Positions 26,761 through 35,876 are shown, counted from the first letter of the stretch. The stretch is 64,000 nt of DNA from Bacteroidales bacterium (GCA_017522065.1 JAFXAD010000052.1:24452-88451), one strand, 5' to 3'. Translations and numbers: made by a program. Notes: generated by a model not told the origin, from the letters alone.

Positions 26761-27855
26761 CTAATTCAGCCATGGGTGGTCAAGGACATGCGCAACGGTC
26801 TGGTCCATATCGTTGTAACGGTACTCGCCCAAGCGTCCGCCGAACCACACCTTGCTCTCTTTTTCGGAAAGTTTACGGTATTCGTCGACGAGTTGGTTGT
26901 TGCGGTCGTCATTGACGGGATAATAAGGCTCGTCGCCCGGCACCCATTGTTTGGGATATTCGTATGTAACGACCGTATCGGGCTGTTGGCCGAACTCGAA
27001 ATGCTTGTGTTCTATGATTCTCGTATAAGGCGTTTCGGCATCGGTATAGTTGAATACGGCATTGCCCTGATAGTTGTCCACACCTTTCATCAACTTGTGG
27101 TCGAACCTCAGCGAGCGGAAATCCAGATTGCCAAGCCGATGGCCGAAGTACGCATCAATCGGACCCGTATATACCACACGGTCGGCCATCGCCATGAGCG
27201 AATCCCTCTCGGCAAGGAAATCGCAATTGAGGCGCACCTCGACGCCGTCGAGCAACTTCTCAAAAACCTTTGTATATCCACCGATAGGGATGCCCTGGTA
27301 CGGGTCGTTGAAATAATTGTTGTCGAACGTGAAACGCAACGGAACGCGGCGCAACACGAAAGCCGGAATCTCCTCTGCCCGTCTGCCCCACTGCTTCTCG
27401 GAATAGCCCTTAATCAGCTTCAGGAATATGTCGCGTCCTGCCAGTTTCATTCCCTGCTCGTAGAGGTTGCGGGGCGATTCGACATCAATGCGCTGCTCGG
27501 CAATGCGTTGACGCGCCTCGTCGGGTGTATGCACATCGGGCCACAACTTGCAGAACGTGTTCATATTGAACGGCAGATTGTATAACTCGCCGTTGAAGTT
27601 GGCAATCGGGCTGTTGACGTAATTGTTGAAACGGCAGAACCGGTTCATGTACTGCCATACTCGCTCGTCCTTCGTGTGGAAAATGTGGGCACCGTATAGG
27701 TGAACATTGATACCCGCAATATCCTCCGTATAGCAATTTCCGCCAATATGCGAACGTCGCTCCACGACGAGGCATTTGTAGCCCTTATCTGTAGCCTGGC
27801 GCGCGAAAACCGAGCCGTACAATCCCGCACCAACAATAAGAAAATCGTACATCAC
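26761..27855 (-). CDS. glf: UDP-galactopyranose mutase
   Basis: A 364-residue flavoenzyme converting UDP-galactopyranose to UDP-galactofuranose, the donor for galactofuranose in surface glycans. The FAD-binding start YDFLIVGAGLYGSVFARQA and the second dinucleotide element VVERRSHIGGNCYTED are typical, as are HLYGAHIFHT, KLIKGYSEKQWG and RFTFDNNYFNDPYQGIPIGGY. The C-terminus carries YYPVNDDRNNQLVDEYRKL and WFGGRLGEYRYNDMDQTV. Its start overlaps the SDR stop (ATGA at 27852-27855), placing it in the ispD/tarI-SDR operon. Confidence 0.96.
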   Translation of the reverse strand: MMYDFLIVGAGLYGSVFARQATDKGYKCLVVERRSHIGGNCYTEDIAGINVHLYGAHIFHTKDERVWQYMNRFCRFNNYVNSPIANFNGELYNLPFNMNTFCKLWPDVHTPDEARQRIAEQRIDVESPRNLYEQGMKLAGRDIFLKLIKGYSEKQWGRRAEEIPAFVLRRVPLRFTFDNNYFNDPYQGIPIGGYTKVFEKLLDGVEVRLNCDFLAERDSLMAMADRVVYTGPIDAYFGHRLGNLDFRSLRFDHKLMKGVDNYQGNAVFNYTDAETPYTRIIEHKHFEFGQQPDTVVTYEYPKQWVPGDEPYYPVNDDRNNQLVDEYRKLSEKESKVWFGGRLGEYRYNDMDQTVAHVLDHPWLN

Positions 27856-28559
27856 TTCTTTATAACTTTACGTATTACAATATTTTGCCCATCGAGGCAT
27901 GCCTCCGATGGATTCACAAGCCGACAGATGACCTCGGCCACATCCTCCGGTTGCATAATCGTCGAAGGATCCTCTTCCGGAGCCAGACGGCGACGCAACT
28001 TGGTGGCACAGCGTCCTGGCGAGACGCAGTACACCATAATGCCGTACTCCGACAGCTCCGCCGTCAGCGTGTCCGACATCGAGATGAGCGCCGCCTTCGA
28101 CGACGCATAGCTCAGCCATCCCGGACGCGGAGTCATACCCGCCGTAGAAGCAACATTGAGTATTTTGCCGCCTCGCTGCTTCATGTATTTCACACACTCC
28201 CTCATGAACATGAAAGGAGCAAACACATTCACCTTATATGTCAGCTCAAAACTCTCGAGCGATGTGGCCAGCAGCGGCGTCGGGTCGGTATATCCGGCAA
28301 TGTTCAGCAGGCATTCAATGTGCCCCATCTGCTCGACAATTGCAGACACAACCTCCGGAATACGTTCCGGATACGAGAGGTCGATATTGAAAATCCGGAC
28401 ATTGCTGGCATGAGCACCCATACTGTCGCGAGTGGCCTCCAAGTCACTCTGGTTGCGGCCCACCAAAGCAAACGAATCAAAATAGCCGCATTCCGACAAC
28501 TTTATTGCCGTCGCCTTGCCGATACCAGAACCAGCGCCGGTGATAACACATGTTCCCAT
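27852..28559 (-). CDS. SDR-family oxidoreductase, probable ribulose-5-phosphate reductase of a CDP-ribitol pathway
   Basis: A 235-residue short-chain dehydrogenase. The NAD(P)-binding TGxxxGIG motif is ITGAGSGIGKATAI; LLNIAGYTDPTPLL corresponds to the NAG motif; the catalytic Ser and YxxxK are in LNVASTAGMT and WLSYASSKAAL. It sits between an IspD/TarI-like cytidylyltransferase (3 bases upstream) and glf (4-base overlap). In Haemophilus Bcs1 and related proteins an IspD-like domain is joined to an SDR domain making CDP-ribitol from ribulose 5-phosphate; by analogy this is the reductase. The substrate is an inference. Confidence 0.82.
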   Translation of the reverse strand: MGTCVITGAGSGIGKATAIKLSECGYFDSFALVGRNQSDLEATRDSMGAHASNVRIFNIDLSYPERIPEVVSAIVEQMGHIECLLNIAGYTDPTPLLATSLESFELTYKVNVFAPFMFMRECVKYMKQRGGKILNVASTAGMTPRPGWLSYASSKAALISMSDTLTAELSEYGIMVYCVSPGRCATKLRRRLAPEEDPSTIMQPEDVAEVICRLVNPSEACLDGQNIVIRKVIKK

Positions 28560-28562
28560 AGT

Positions 28563-29246
28563 CTATTTCCTCCTTCTGAATACGTCGTCGTATATCTGCT
28601 CGCCAGCAAGCATGTCGATGCGCGTCGTCAGCTTGATGTCGTAGTCCATACCCTCGCAAATCTCGACATACGTGTCTGGAAAATAATGAAATATCATACT
28701 ACCATCCTCCGTAAACTCACGACCCTCCTCGATGGCCTTCTTGTGAGCCTCCTTCAGCAGACGCGTCTCGAACTTCTGCGGCAGCTGCACGTTGACCAGC
28801 TCCGAACGCGTCAGAAGACCCTCAAAACGCTCGTGCCCCTTGACAACCGTAAAAGGTATACTCGTTCCGAACGTGGCGTTGCGATGCGAAGCTCCTATCA
28901 GCCGCTCGAAATCCTCCACCTTCACAAAGGGACGCGCCGACTCATGCAGTATAACATCCTCCGATTCGACGAGGCGCAAACCATTGAATACCGACTGCTG
29001 CCTCGTAGCCCCTGCCGGTGCAAAACGTACTGGCTTGACCACACCATACTGCTGCAGCATCTGCTTGATATGTGACTCATACTCCGGAGCACAGACAATG
29101 ACCATATCTGATATCGAGTCGATCTGGTCCACACGTTCCAGGATGTGCATAATGACAGGCTTGCCTGCCAGCAGAAGATACTGCTTCGGAACAGCATTCT
29201 GCATGCGCGTGCCCACACCACCCGAAAGTAATAATAAAGTATACAT
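28563..29246 (-). CDS. IspD/TarI-type cytidylyltransferase, probable D-ribitol-5-phosphate cytidylyltransferase
   Basis: A 227-residue nucleotidyltransferase. The CTP-binding start LLLLSGGVGTRMQNAVPKQYL, the middle GATRQQSVFNGL and HESARPFVK, and LVNVQLPQKFETRLL are the IspD/TarI signatures. The VQLPQKF form, with no IspD companion ispF, and an SDR partner directly downstream favour TarI/Bcs1-type CDP-ribitol synthesis over isoprenoid synthesis. It is the first gene of the tarI-like, SDR, glf operon, and its ATG follows a long repeat array. A role as plain IspD cannot be excluded from this window. Confidence 0.82.
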   Translation of the reverse strand: MYTLLLLSGGVGTRMQNAVPKQYLLLAGKPVIMHILERVDQIDSISDMVIVCAPEYESHIKQMLQQYGVVKPVRFAPAGATRQQSVFNGLRLVESEDVILHESARPFVKVEDFERLIGASHRNATFGTSIPFTVVKGHERFEGLLTRSELVNVQLPQKFETRLLKEAHKKAIEEGREFTEDGSMIFHYFPDTYVEICEGMDYDIKLTTRIDMLAGEQIYDDVFRRRK

Positions 29247-29921
29247 TATTTAAAAGGTTTGAAAGGTTAAAGGGTTTTAGGGTTTAAAGGTTAAAGGTTA
29301 AAGGGTTTTAAGGTTAAAGGTTAAAGGATTATAGGGTTATAGGGTTTAAAGGTTAAAGGTTAAAGAGGACAGCTACATTCGTGTAATTCGATGGTCGTGT
29401 GCGACCATTCGCGAAGATAGAGACCAAGTAAATATTCGTTCAATTCGTGATATTCGTGTTCAAATAAGGGTTTGAAGGGTTTTAGGGTTAAAGGTTAAAG
29501 GTTTGCTCCACTTCGGTCGCAGGCCTGCAAGCAGGCAGGGAGGGTTTGAGGGTTTGAAGGTTAAAATTTTACTTTTTTAAAAATTCTCTTTTGAAAGATT
29601 TTCAAAACGATTTTCGAGCGATTTTGAGCGCAGCGACCAAAAAAAATTCGTGTAATTCGATGGTCGTGTGCGACCATTCGCGAAGATAGAGACCAAGTAA
29701 ATATTCGTTCAATTCGTGATATTCGTGTTCAAATAAGGGGTTAAAGGTTATAGGGTTAAAAGGTTAAAGGTTAACGTTGAATGGTAATTGTATCTGAAGT
29801 TAAAGTTAAGGTTAAAGTTAACGTTAAAGTTTTGTTTTAGTTTTTCGTATCTGAAGTTAAGGTTAAGGTTAAGGTTAACGTTGAAGGGTAATTGTATCTG
29901 AAGTTAAAGTTAAGGTTAACG
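29247..29921 (-). repeat. 675-base repeat-filled region before the tarI-like gene
   Basis: No gene is seen. It holds TTTAACC/CCCTAAAACCC arrays (29249-29364 and 29470-29500), two copies of the ~100-base dispersed element (29365-29465; a shorter copy at 29647-29735), a GCAGGCCTGCAAGCAGGCAG palindromic segment (29517-29540), TTTTGAGCGCAGCGACC (29622-29638), and a pair of ~65-base direct repeats (29771-29842 and 29875-29940). The last copy extends into the 3' end of the TagF-like gene. Confidence 0.9.
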
Positions 29922-31268
29922 TTAAAGTTTTGTTTTCGTTTTCAGTTTCTTCTCTATTGCTTCTATAATCATCTGCGACGGCATTTTCCCGTCAATGGGT
30001 TTCAGGTATTTGTCATAAAAATCCATCCTCTGCTGCCGCTTCGGATCATTGCCGCCCACCACCACGTCGCGCAGAAACGCCTCGATATCCTCCAGACCAC
30101 CACCCCTGTAGTGGCACTCGAACGCCTCCAGTCCGAACGCGTTGAAGCGCTCCCTGAAGTGCGCATCGTGCGTCAGGTACATCACAGGATTGTGAGTGAA
30201 CAGATATTCCGTGGTGAACGAGCCACAGTCATGTATCATCGCATCCGACGTCAAGAAGAGGTCCACATACGATGTCTCCTCAATCTGCGTGTTCTCCATC
30301 TCCGCCCATTTGCGGTAGTAGTTCTCCGTACGCTCCATGCCCCACAGCTGCTGAAGCTTGAATTTCAACAGCTGGTGCGGCTTGAACGCCCATTGTATCT
30401 CATCACTGTATTTTTGCGCCAGCTCCACCATGTCGTCGCAATGCAGCAAGAACGTCGAAAGCTCAATGGTCTTGTCAATCGTGTGGTGCGGAGCCCAGAT
30501 GACACGCTTCTTGGGCTTCTCTTGCCGCTTCCAGTTACAGGCTGGATGGTAGTCCTCGCGCAGAAACACCTCCGTCCCCGGATAGCCCGTCACCACCGTG
30601 TTGGCACCACCGTTGCGCGCATTCTCTACAGCCATCTCCCTATGACGCTCCGTCTCCAGCAGATACATTCCCACCAGATTGTGGAATATAAGGTCGAAAT
30701 TCACCTTCAACGTATTGAGCGACGTGAACCCGTACGACACATAGCACGTCAACGTGTCGCGGAAATGGTATACGAAATACTGCGGCGGAATATCCTTGTA
30801 CGGCGTAGTGAAAAACACAATGTCCGGACCAAGCGACTTCTTGATGTCCATCCAACGGCCCCCCTCGTCGCGCGGCACAACATACTCATACCCCTTCTCC
30901 GCCAAAAAATCCTCCGTGCGACGCAACGTAGCCTCAACCTCCTCCGCACTGAAACCCTTGTAGACACTATATGGACAAACCACCACGTATGGATGGAAAC
31001 GCCCATCTTCCAGCATCGCCTTGAAGAGGTAGTCCACCTTCCACATGCCAGGAACCGTCAACAAAAAAGCAACCTCAATCGGAGCCCCGCCGCGACCCGC
31101 AGCCTCCCATTTCGGAAGAAGCCGCTGCGCAGCCGCCTGCTGACAGCGCCCAAAACGCTCCACATACCTCTCGAAAACAAAGGGCACATGACTCCGCACA
31201 ACATCACGGTAGGCAGCAACCAAACGCAATTTATACATCAGCGACCTGTCAAAACTCCTCTCTCGCAT
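29922..31268 (-). CDS. CDP-glycerol/CDP-ribitol phosphotransferase family protein (TagF/TarL-like)
   Basis: A 448-residue cytoplasmic-type glycosyltransferase-B-fold enzyme. The C-terminal half has the family motifs RVIWAPHHTID, IQWAFKPHQLL and SDAMIHDCGSFTTEYLFTHNPVMYLT, corresponding to the catalytic His and donor-binding residues of teichoic acid polymerases. It would transfer glycerol- or ribitol-phosphate from the CDP donor onto a glycan. Upstream on the transcript from the CDP-ribitol-type genes, it completes a plausible polyol-phosphate pathway. Its last six codons (KLKTKTKL with the stop) are made of repeat sequence. A start at the second Met (residue 11) is also possible. Confidence 0.85.
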   Translation of the reverse strand: MRERSFDRSLMYKLRLVAAYRDVVRSHVPFVFERYVERFGRCQQAAAQRLLPKWEAAGRGGAPIEVAFLLTVPGMWKVDYLFKAMLEDGRFHPYVVVCPYSVYKGFSAEEVEATLRRTEDFLAEKGYEYVVPRDEGGRWMDIKKSLGPDIVFFTTPYKDIPPQYFVYHFRDTLTCYVSYGFTSLNTLKVNFDLIFHNLVGMYLLETERHREMAVENARNGGANTVVTGYPGTEVFLREDYHPACNWKRQEKPKKRVIWAPHHTIDKTIELSTFLLHCDDMVELAQKYSDEIQWAFKPHQLLKFKLQQLWGMERTENYYRKWAEMENTQIEETSYVDLFLTSDAMIHDCGSFTTEYLFTHNPVMYLTHDAHFRERFNAFGLEAFECHYRGGGLEDIEAFLRDVVVGGNDPKRQQRMDFYDKYLKPIDGKMPSQMIIEAIEKKLKTKTKL

Positions 31269-31560
31269 GGTACAAAGGGTTAAAGGGTTATAGGGTTTAA
31301 AGGTTAAAGGTTAAAGGTTAAAGGGTTTAAAGGTTAAAGGTTAAAGGTTATAGGTTAGTGATGATAAAATAATAAAGTAAAATGATATCTGCGTCAGCAT
31401 TTTCGCCGTCGGCGAAATAATCTACAAGATCTACAAGATTTCGCTCGCGTCAGCGAGCAGGAGATTTACTTTCCGTTTTCCGTTTTTGATCGAGCCATAT
31501 TAATCTACAAGATCTACAAGATCTCGCTCGCGTCAGCGAGCAGGAGATTTAGTTTTAGTT
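31269..31560 (-). repeat. Repeat-filled leader of the TagF-like gene
   Basis: CCCTTTAACC-type arrays (31275-31352) abut the start codon of the TagF-like gene. Further out are two 51-base copies, 31418-31468 and 31501-31551, differing at one base; each contains the perfect hairpin GCTCGC-GTCA-GCGAGC. A separate palindrome TTCGCCG-TC-GGCGAA lies at 31402-31416. TTAGTT repeats at 31550-31565 run into the 3' end of the membrane protein gene. Confidence 0.9.
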
Positions 31561-32058
31561 TTAGTTTTCGTTTTCGTACGAAGTCACTTTCCAATACAGT
31601 CCTGCAGCCACCACTATCACCGCCAGCTGCAGCCACACACTCGTCCCCACCAGCACTGCAGGCGCAAACAACAAGGCCCGCAGCGAGTAGAAGACCACCT
31701 TCCCCACAACAGCAGCCACAACAGCAGCCATAAACACATTCGTACGCCTCTCCATGAACGTCAGCAACCCAACAGTCACCAACAGCTCAGGAACCATACA
31801 TACATAGTTCGCAAACAACGGCATACCCGTCACCAGCATCGACACCGTCGGCATCAATACCGCCAGCACGTAAGCATTGGCACGATTGCCCACCAGCAGC
31901 ATCGACCCCAGCAGGCACAAAAGCATAGGATTAAGCCTATACAGCGGAAACGCCACTGCGTGCGAAACCGACGGAATCAGGCAAACCATGCCCAAAATAA
32001 ACAAATCAATCACAACAACGCGCAACGATAACGCTGTTTTTGAGACAGTAATATTCAT
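31561..32058 (-). CDS. Small polytopic membrane protein, possibly an ECF-type S component
   Basis: A 165-residue protein with five to six hydrophobic segments, for example VVVIDLFILGMVCLIPSVSHAV, PMLLCLLGSMLLVG, VLAVLMPTVSMLVTGMP and LAVIVVAAGLYWKV. Length and spacing are like the substrate-binding S components of energy-coupling-factor vitamin transporters, but no binding motif is certain and no ECF ATPase is nearby. The last residues SYENEN and the stop are encoded by a CGAAAA hexanucleotide repeat. Treat the transport role as a guess. Confidence 0.65.
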   Translation of the reverse strand: MNITVSKTALSLRVVVIDLFILGMVCLIPSVSHAVAFPLYRLNPMLLCLLGSMLLVGNRANAYVLAVLMPTVSMLVTGMPLFANYVCMVPELLVTVGLLTFMERRTNVFMAAVVAAVVGKVVFYSLRALLFAPAVLVGTSVWLQLAVIVVAAGLYWKVTSYENEN

Positions 32059-32163
32059 ATCCTTATTCTATTATTTTTTGCAAATATACACTTTTATTTT
32101 CATTCTCCACCTTCCTTATCGTACAAAGTTGTCTTCGTCTTCGTTTTCGTCTTCGTCTTCGTT

Positions 32164-34617
32164 TCATCGGAGCAAAGTCACCGTGCCGACTTTACGTTGC
32201 GAAATCTGAGGCCGCGCAGCAGTACGATACACAATACAATAAGTGTACGTCTCTTGCGGACACGCAATGCCGCGATAGGTTCCGTCCCAGGCCCCCGTAA
32301 GGCCATCGAACTCCGTAATCTGCAAACCGTTGCGACGGAAAATGAAGACTCGCATCTCCGTCACATCGTACGAGAACACTCGGAAGTGATTGTTGGTATT
32401 ACCGTCCGGAGTGAAAACATTAGGCACCCATATAGCCATACTGTCTACCGTTTCGACCACAACAGTCGTGTCGATAGGCGGCGGTGACGGTGGTACGTAT
32501 GGTGTGTCGACAAGCAGCACCAGTCTTATCACACTATCGCATCCATCGACCGATTGGTAATACACCGTAGGCCCGTCTGTCGGCCGGAAATAATAGTTCC
32601 CGTCAATCCACAGCATACTGTCGCCCAACGTAATGATACGTATATCGTCGCGATGGTAGGACGGATGGATGTGCACCACGCCCCACACATTAGTGTCGCA
32701 TCCCGATTCGGATTGTCGACGCCCGACATAAACAGTGTCGCCTTCACTATACGACACCCCGTCAATCGTCATGCTGTCGCATCCCCCCAACGGCTCAAAA
32801 ACATCAATCAGATCCTCGAAAGTGAGCGACATTGTCGTCAAACTGTCGCAACCTGCAGCATTTGTTGTAGTGTAAGTGTAGACACTGTCGCCGCTACAGT
32901 ATATGCCATTCCAGTAGAACGACCCGCACGTCACACTGTCCATCATCGTCAACGACGTGTCGCTGAATAGCAGTACACACGCAACCGTATCGACACCACC
33001 CCCACACAATCCCTCATCCGACAGCAAAACCCTGAGCCTTAAAGTGTCGGGCGTCGCAGACAAGTCGCTTATCGTCAGCGTATCATCCGACGAGACTTCA
33101 ATGTTTTCGTTTTCGTCTTCGTTTTCGTGGTGCGCCGTCGGCTCGGCCGACAACGAAGTCAAATACCAACCGTCCACATCTCGTTGCAGAAAGCTGTACG
33201 CCGTGAGCGAAGCGTTGCGGCACAGACGGACCGTGTCGCCGTCATTAAGCACATTGCCGTTGATAACTATTCTATTGGCGATAGCATTGAGCGAAAAACC
33301 CAACGCATAGCCATAGCTTTCGTTGTTGCCCACACCGTAAGCATGCGCCACAAAGCCCGTCGCACCAGTGCTGTACAGATGGTGGCTGCCGGCAGACACC
33401 ATCACACGGGCGTATGAGTATACACTGTTGACATAGCCGCCAATAACAATGCTATGGAAATTGGACACTCCTATCGGAGCCCCGTCCAGATAGATGTTAC
33501 CCGCATTGCTCGTTTCCGTGACAATATTGATATAGTGCGAGTTCGTCAGCTGGTTTGGATTATTATAGCTCAAAAAGACCACATCGCCGATCTGCTGCTC
33601 TACCGGAGGCAGCAGTATCATCGACGGATCGCCGTCCGGACCCGCCACATTCTTGCTCATGATATACATGTTCACCATCGACGGCTGCGTCGTTTGGATA
33701 TATTTGAAATAATCCGTACCCGTCATCGCGAAGCTATAACTCTCGCCCGCATCGAGCACAGCCACACTCTGTAGGTTCACGAAAACCTCGCAGCCGTCGC
33801 TCCCCGCAGTGACCTTCACCAAGTCGCCCGAATGGTTCGCCGTCATCGTCGCCACAAACGTGCGACCCCAATAGACCGTAGGCAGGCACTGCTCGAAAAG
33901 GTGGTCGCAGTAGCTGCCCGTCGGCGAAGGGACATGGGCACATTCATGCCCGTTGAATACAGCTATTCGCTTGTCACTGGTAGTATATATATGCGTCCCG
34001 CTATAGTCTCCCGGTGTCACACTCTGCATGAAAAAACACTCTCCCGCATCCAGCACCCTCGTGATGGGTCCACCCCCAGTTATGCCCACCGACGACGACG
34101 TCGGCTCTATCGTCACTACCGTCGAATCCTCCACCCCGACAACAAGTATCTCCGACGGATTGTAGGGACGCCACGACTCGAACGTCTGTACAATATAGTC
34201 GTTGCAAAGCGACGGAGTAGGCAGAATAAACGAGACATCGAACGAGGTCGGCAGGAAATTGCTCGCGTAGACCGAAACGGTGTCCGTCGTCGTGATATGG
34301 ATACCCTTGCCCACCGTCCGACCCGACTGGTAATTATAGCAGTCCGACGTATCGATATTGACGATAACGCTCGAGCCTGCCGGCACCGAAAACCCCTCAC
34401 TCCAACCCGTATTCGGATTGCTTATCGTCCCCGTACAAGCACGGATGCCTGTTATGGCTACACTCATCCCCGCCTCTATCCTACCCTTCATGAACGAGAA
34501 CCAAAAGTCTGTTCCCATCGTCGAACGACCCTGACACCACGCTCTCATCAAAGGCAGCATCAGGAACACAACAATCAGTACTACACGACAATATCTATTA
34601 TTCCTATTCATAAACAC
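32164..34617 (-). CDS. T9SS type B cargo with IgGFc-binding-like N-terminal domain
   Basis: An 817-residue secreted protein. A signal peptide (CRVVLIVVFLMLPLMRAWC) is followed by ~330 residues resembling the IgGFc-binding protein N-terminal domain: STMGTDFWFSFMKGR, SGRTVGKGIHITTTDTVSVYASN, and ILPTPSLCNDYIV. A middle region carries repeated C..SYT/GDSVYV segments (for example TCGSFYWNGIYCSGDSVY). The end, WVPNVFTPDGNTNNHFRVF...WDGTYRGIACPQETYTY, is the gliding-type (CHU_C) sorting domain that directs secretion through T9SS and surface attachment. An acidic ENEDENEN stretch is made by in-frame hexanucleotide repeats. Confidence 0.85.
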   Translation of the reverse strand: MFMNRNNRYCRVVLIVVFLMLPLMRAWCQGRSTMGTDFWFSFMKGRIEAGMSVAITGIRACTGTISNPNTGWSEGFSVPAGSSVIVNIDTSDCYNYQSGRTVGKGIHITTTDTVSVYASNFLPTSFDVSFILPTPSLCNDYIVQTFESWRPYNPSEILVVGVEDSTVVTIEPTSSSVGITGGGPITRVLDAGECFFMQSVTPGDYSGTHIYTTSDKRIAVFNGHECAHVPSPTGSYCDHLFEQCLPTVYWGRTFVATMTANHSGDLVKVTAGSDGCEVFVNLQSVAVLDAGESYSFAMTGTDYFKYIQTTQPSMVNMYIMSKNVAGPDGDPSMILLPPVEQQIGDVVFLSYNNPNQLTNSHYINIVTETSNAGNIYLDGAPIGVSNFHSIVIGGYVNSVYSYARVMVSAGSHHLYSTGATGFVAHAYGVGNNESYGYALGFSLNAIANRIVINGNVLNDGDTVRLCRNASLTAYSFLQRDVDGWYLTSLSAEPTAHHENEDENENIEVSSDDTLTISDLSATPDTLRLRVLLSDEGLCGGGVDTVACVLLFSDTSLTMMDSVTCGSFYWNGIYCSGDSVYTYTTTNAAGCDSLTTMSLTFEDLIDVFEPLGGCDSMTIDGVSYSEGDTVYVGRRQSESGCDTNVWGVVHIHPSYHRDDIRIITLGDSMLWIDGNYYFRPTDGPTVYYQSVDGCDSVIRLVLLVDTPYVPPSPPPIDTTVVVETVDSMAIWVPNVFTPDGNTNNHFRVFSYDVTEMRVFIFRRNGLQITEFDGLTGAWDGTYRGIACPQETYTYCIVYRTAARPQISQRKVGTVTLLR

Positions 34618-35534
34618 GATTCAACAAACGGTTTTTCCCCTTTTCATAATTGCACAATTTTCTTTGCCATTAAACGGTCTTCGCTCTCAACAACCAGTGT
34701 AATATACCCTTTTGGAAAACAGTGAAGGTTAACGGGGCTGCCACGCACAAGGCTCCTCCACGCGTGCCACTGGCACTTGTGCCATCCATTCGCTTACTGT
34801 CCACAATCTGGTTGTCGACAACCAGTGTATACACATAAAAAAACATCTATAGGTATTTACCTGTTGATTATTACTATATTATAAAAACAATTATACAAAA
34901 ACTATCCTTATTTTCACAATTGCAAATATATATAAAAAAAGAAGATTATCATTATAAAATGTCAAAAATAATTAATGCGTAAACTTCCGTCTTTGGTGGA
35001 ATATTACAGTGAAGGTTAACGGGGCTGCCACGCACAGGGCTCCTCCACGCGTGCCACTGGCAATGAAAGTAGGACGGGGCTGCCACGCACAGGGGCTCCT
35101 CCACGCGCTCCACTGGCAATGAAAGTAGGACGGGGCTGCCACGCACAGGGGCTCCTCCACGCGCTCCACTGGCAATGAAAGTAGGACGGGGCTGCCACGC
35201 ACATGGCTCCTCCACGCGCTCCACTGGAGCTTGTGCCATCCACGACTGGCGCTTGCGACTGTTTAAATAATGACTGCTATCAAAAAATACACGTTATGGT
35301 CTTATTTCCATCTCATTTTTATTCGATTATTTTTTAGGCCATTAAGTTTTATTATTTTTAATAATTCATACATTATACTAATTATCAAATACTTACAAAT
35401 TAGCATCCAACAAAATGATAAAAAATTTTTATTTTTTTTTCTTTTTTTTCATACTAATTCTTTTTTATTGTGTAATTTTGCATTCTCATTCGGAGAAAAA
35501 AAAACAGAAATATAAACACAAAAAACGAATTAAC
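34618..35534. repeat. Repeat-rich gap between the T9SS cargo and HU, with a 56-base tandem array
   Basis: No credible gene. A single unit of a dispersed GC-rich repeat (GGGGCTGCCACGCACAAGG, then GCTCCTCCACGCG) lies at 34721-34795. From about 35006 to 35241 the same unit is repeated four times with a period near 56 bases. Three overlapping minus-strand frames stay open through it only because the repeat lacks stops. CAACCAGTGTA appears at 34690 and 34819. The remaining 35265-35534 is very AT-rich promoter DNA for HU. A further dispersed copy of the unit is at 52101-52160. Confidence 0.88.
35473..35480 (+). promoter_or_regulatory. Promoter -7 box for the HU gene
   Basis: TAATTTTG followed by C matches TAnnTTTG and lies 55 bases before the ATG in a strongly AT-rich tract. 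The -33 box is not distinct among the T-runs. Confidence 0.6.
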
Positions 35535-35819
35535 ATGACTAAAGCAGAAATCGTAGCTTCCATTTCAGAGAAGACCGGAATTGAAAAAGTCGCCGTTTTG
35601 GCAGTTGTCGAAGAATTCATGACTACAGTTAAGGATGCCATGATCGGTGGTGAAAATGTTTATCTCAGAGGCTTCGGCAGCTTCATCATCAAACGCCGCG
35701 CTGAAAAAACGGGACGCAACATCAGCAAGAACACCTCCGTCATCGTTCCTGCTCACAACATCCCCGCTTTCAAACCCGCCAAGTCTTTCATGAACGAAGT
35801 CAAGGAAAACGTAAAATAA
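35535..35819 (+). CDS. hup: HU/IHF-family DNA-binding protein
   Basis: A 94-residue nucleoid protein. The helical start MTKAEIVASISEKTGIEK and the beta-arm region GGENVYLRGFGSFIIKRRAEKTGRN match HU, with the arm tip around NISKNTSVIVPAHNIPAFKPAK. It bends and wraps DNA. I chose the ATG at 35535 because the homologous protein starts there; an AT-rich in-frame extension to 35415 is not coding-like. It has its own promoter and a strong terminator, so it is a single-gene transcript. Confidence 0.94.
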   Translation: MTKAEIVASISEKTGIEKVAVLAVVEEFMTTVKDAMIGGENVYLRGFGSFIIKRRAEKTGRNISKNTSVIVPAHNIPAFKPAKSFMNEVKENVK

Positions 35820-35844
35820 GGTTTTATACCTTAATTATGCATCA

Positions 35845-35876
35845 AAAACGTCCAGCCTCTGCCGGACGTTTTTTTT
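35845..35876 (+). terminator. Rho-independent terminator of the HU gene
   Basis: The inverted repeat AACGTCC...GGACGTT with a loop of about ten bases is followed by eight T. It ends 26 bases after the HU stop region and before the GH3 gene. Confidence 0.93.

Noticed and set aside
29892-31283. 463-codon plus-strand frame
   Set aside because: It is antisense to the TagF-like gene, which has conserved family motifs; the plus frame has no recognisable domain.
34952-35243. Three overlapping minus-strand open frames with repeating WRSPCAWQP-like text
   Set aside because: They are the three readings of the 56-base tandem repeat and have no start, signal or family features.
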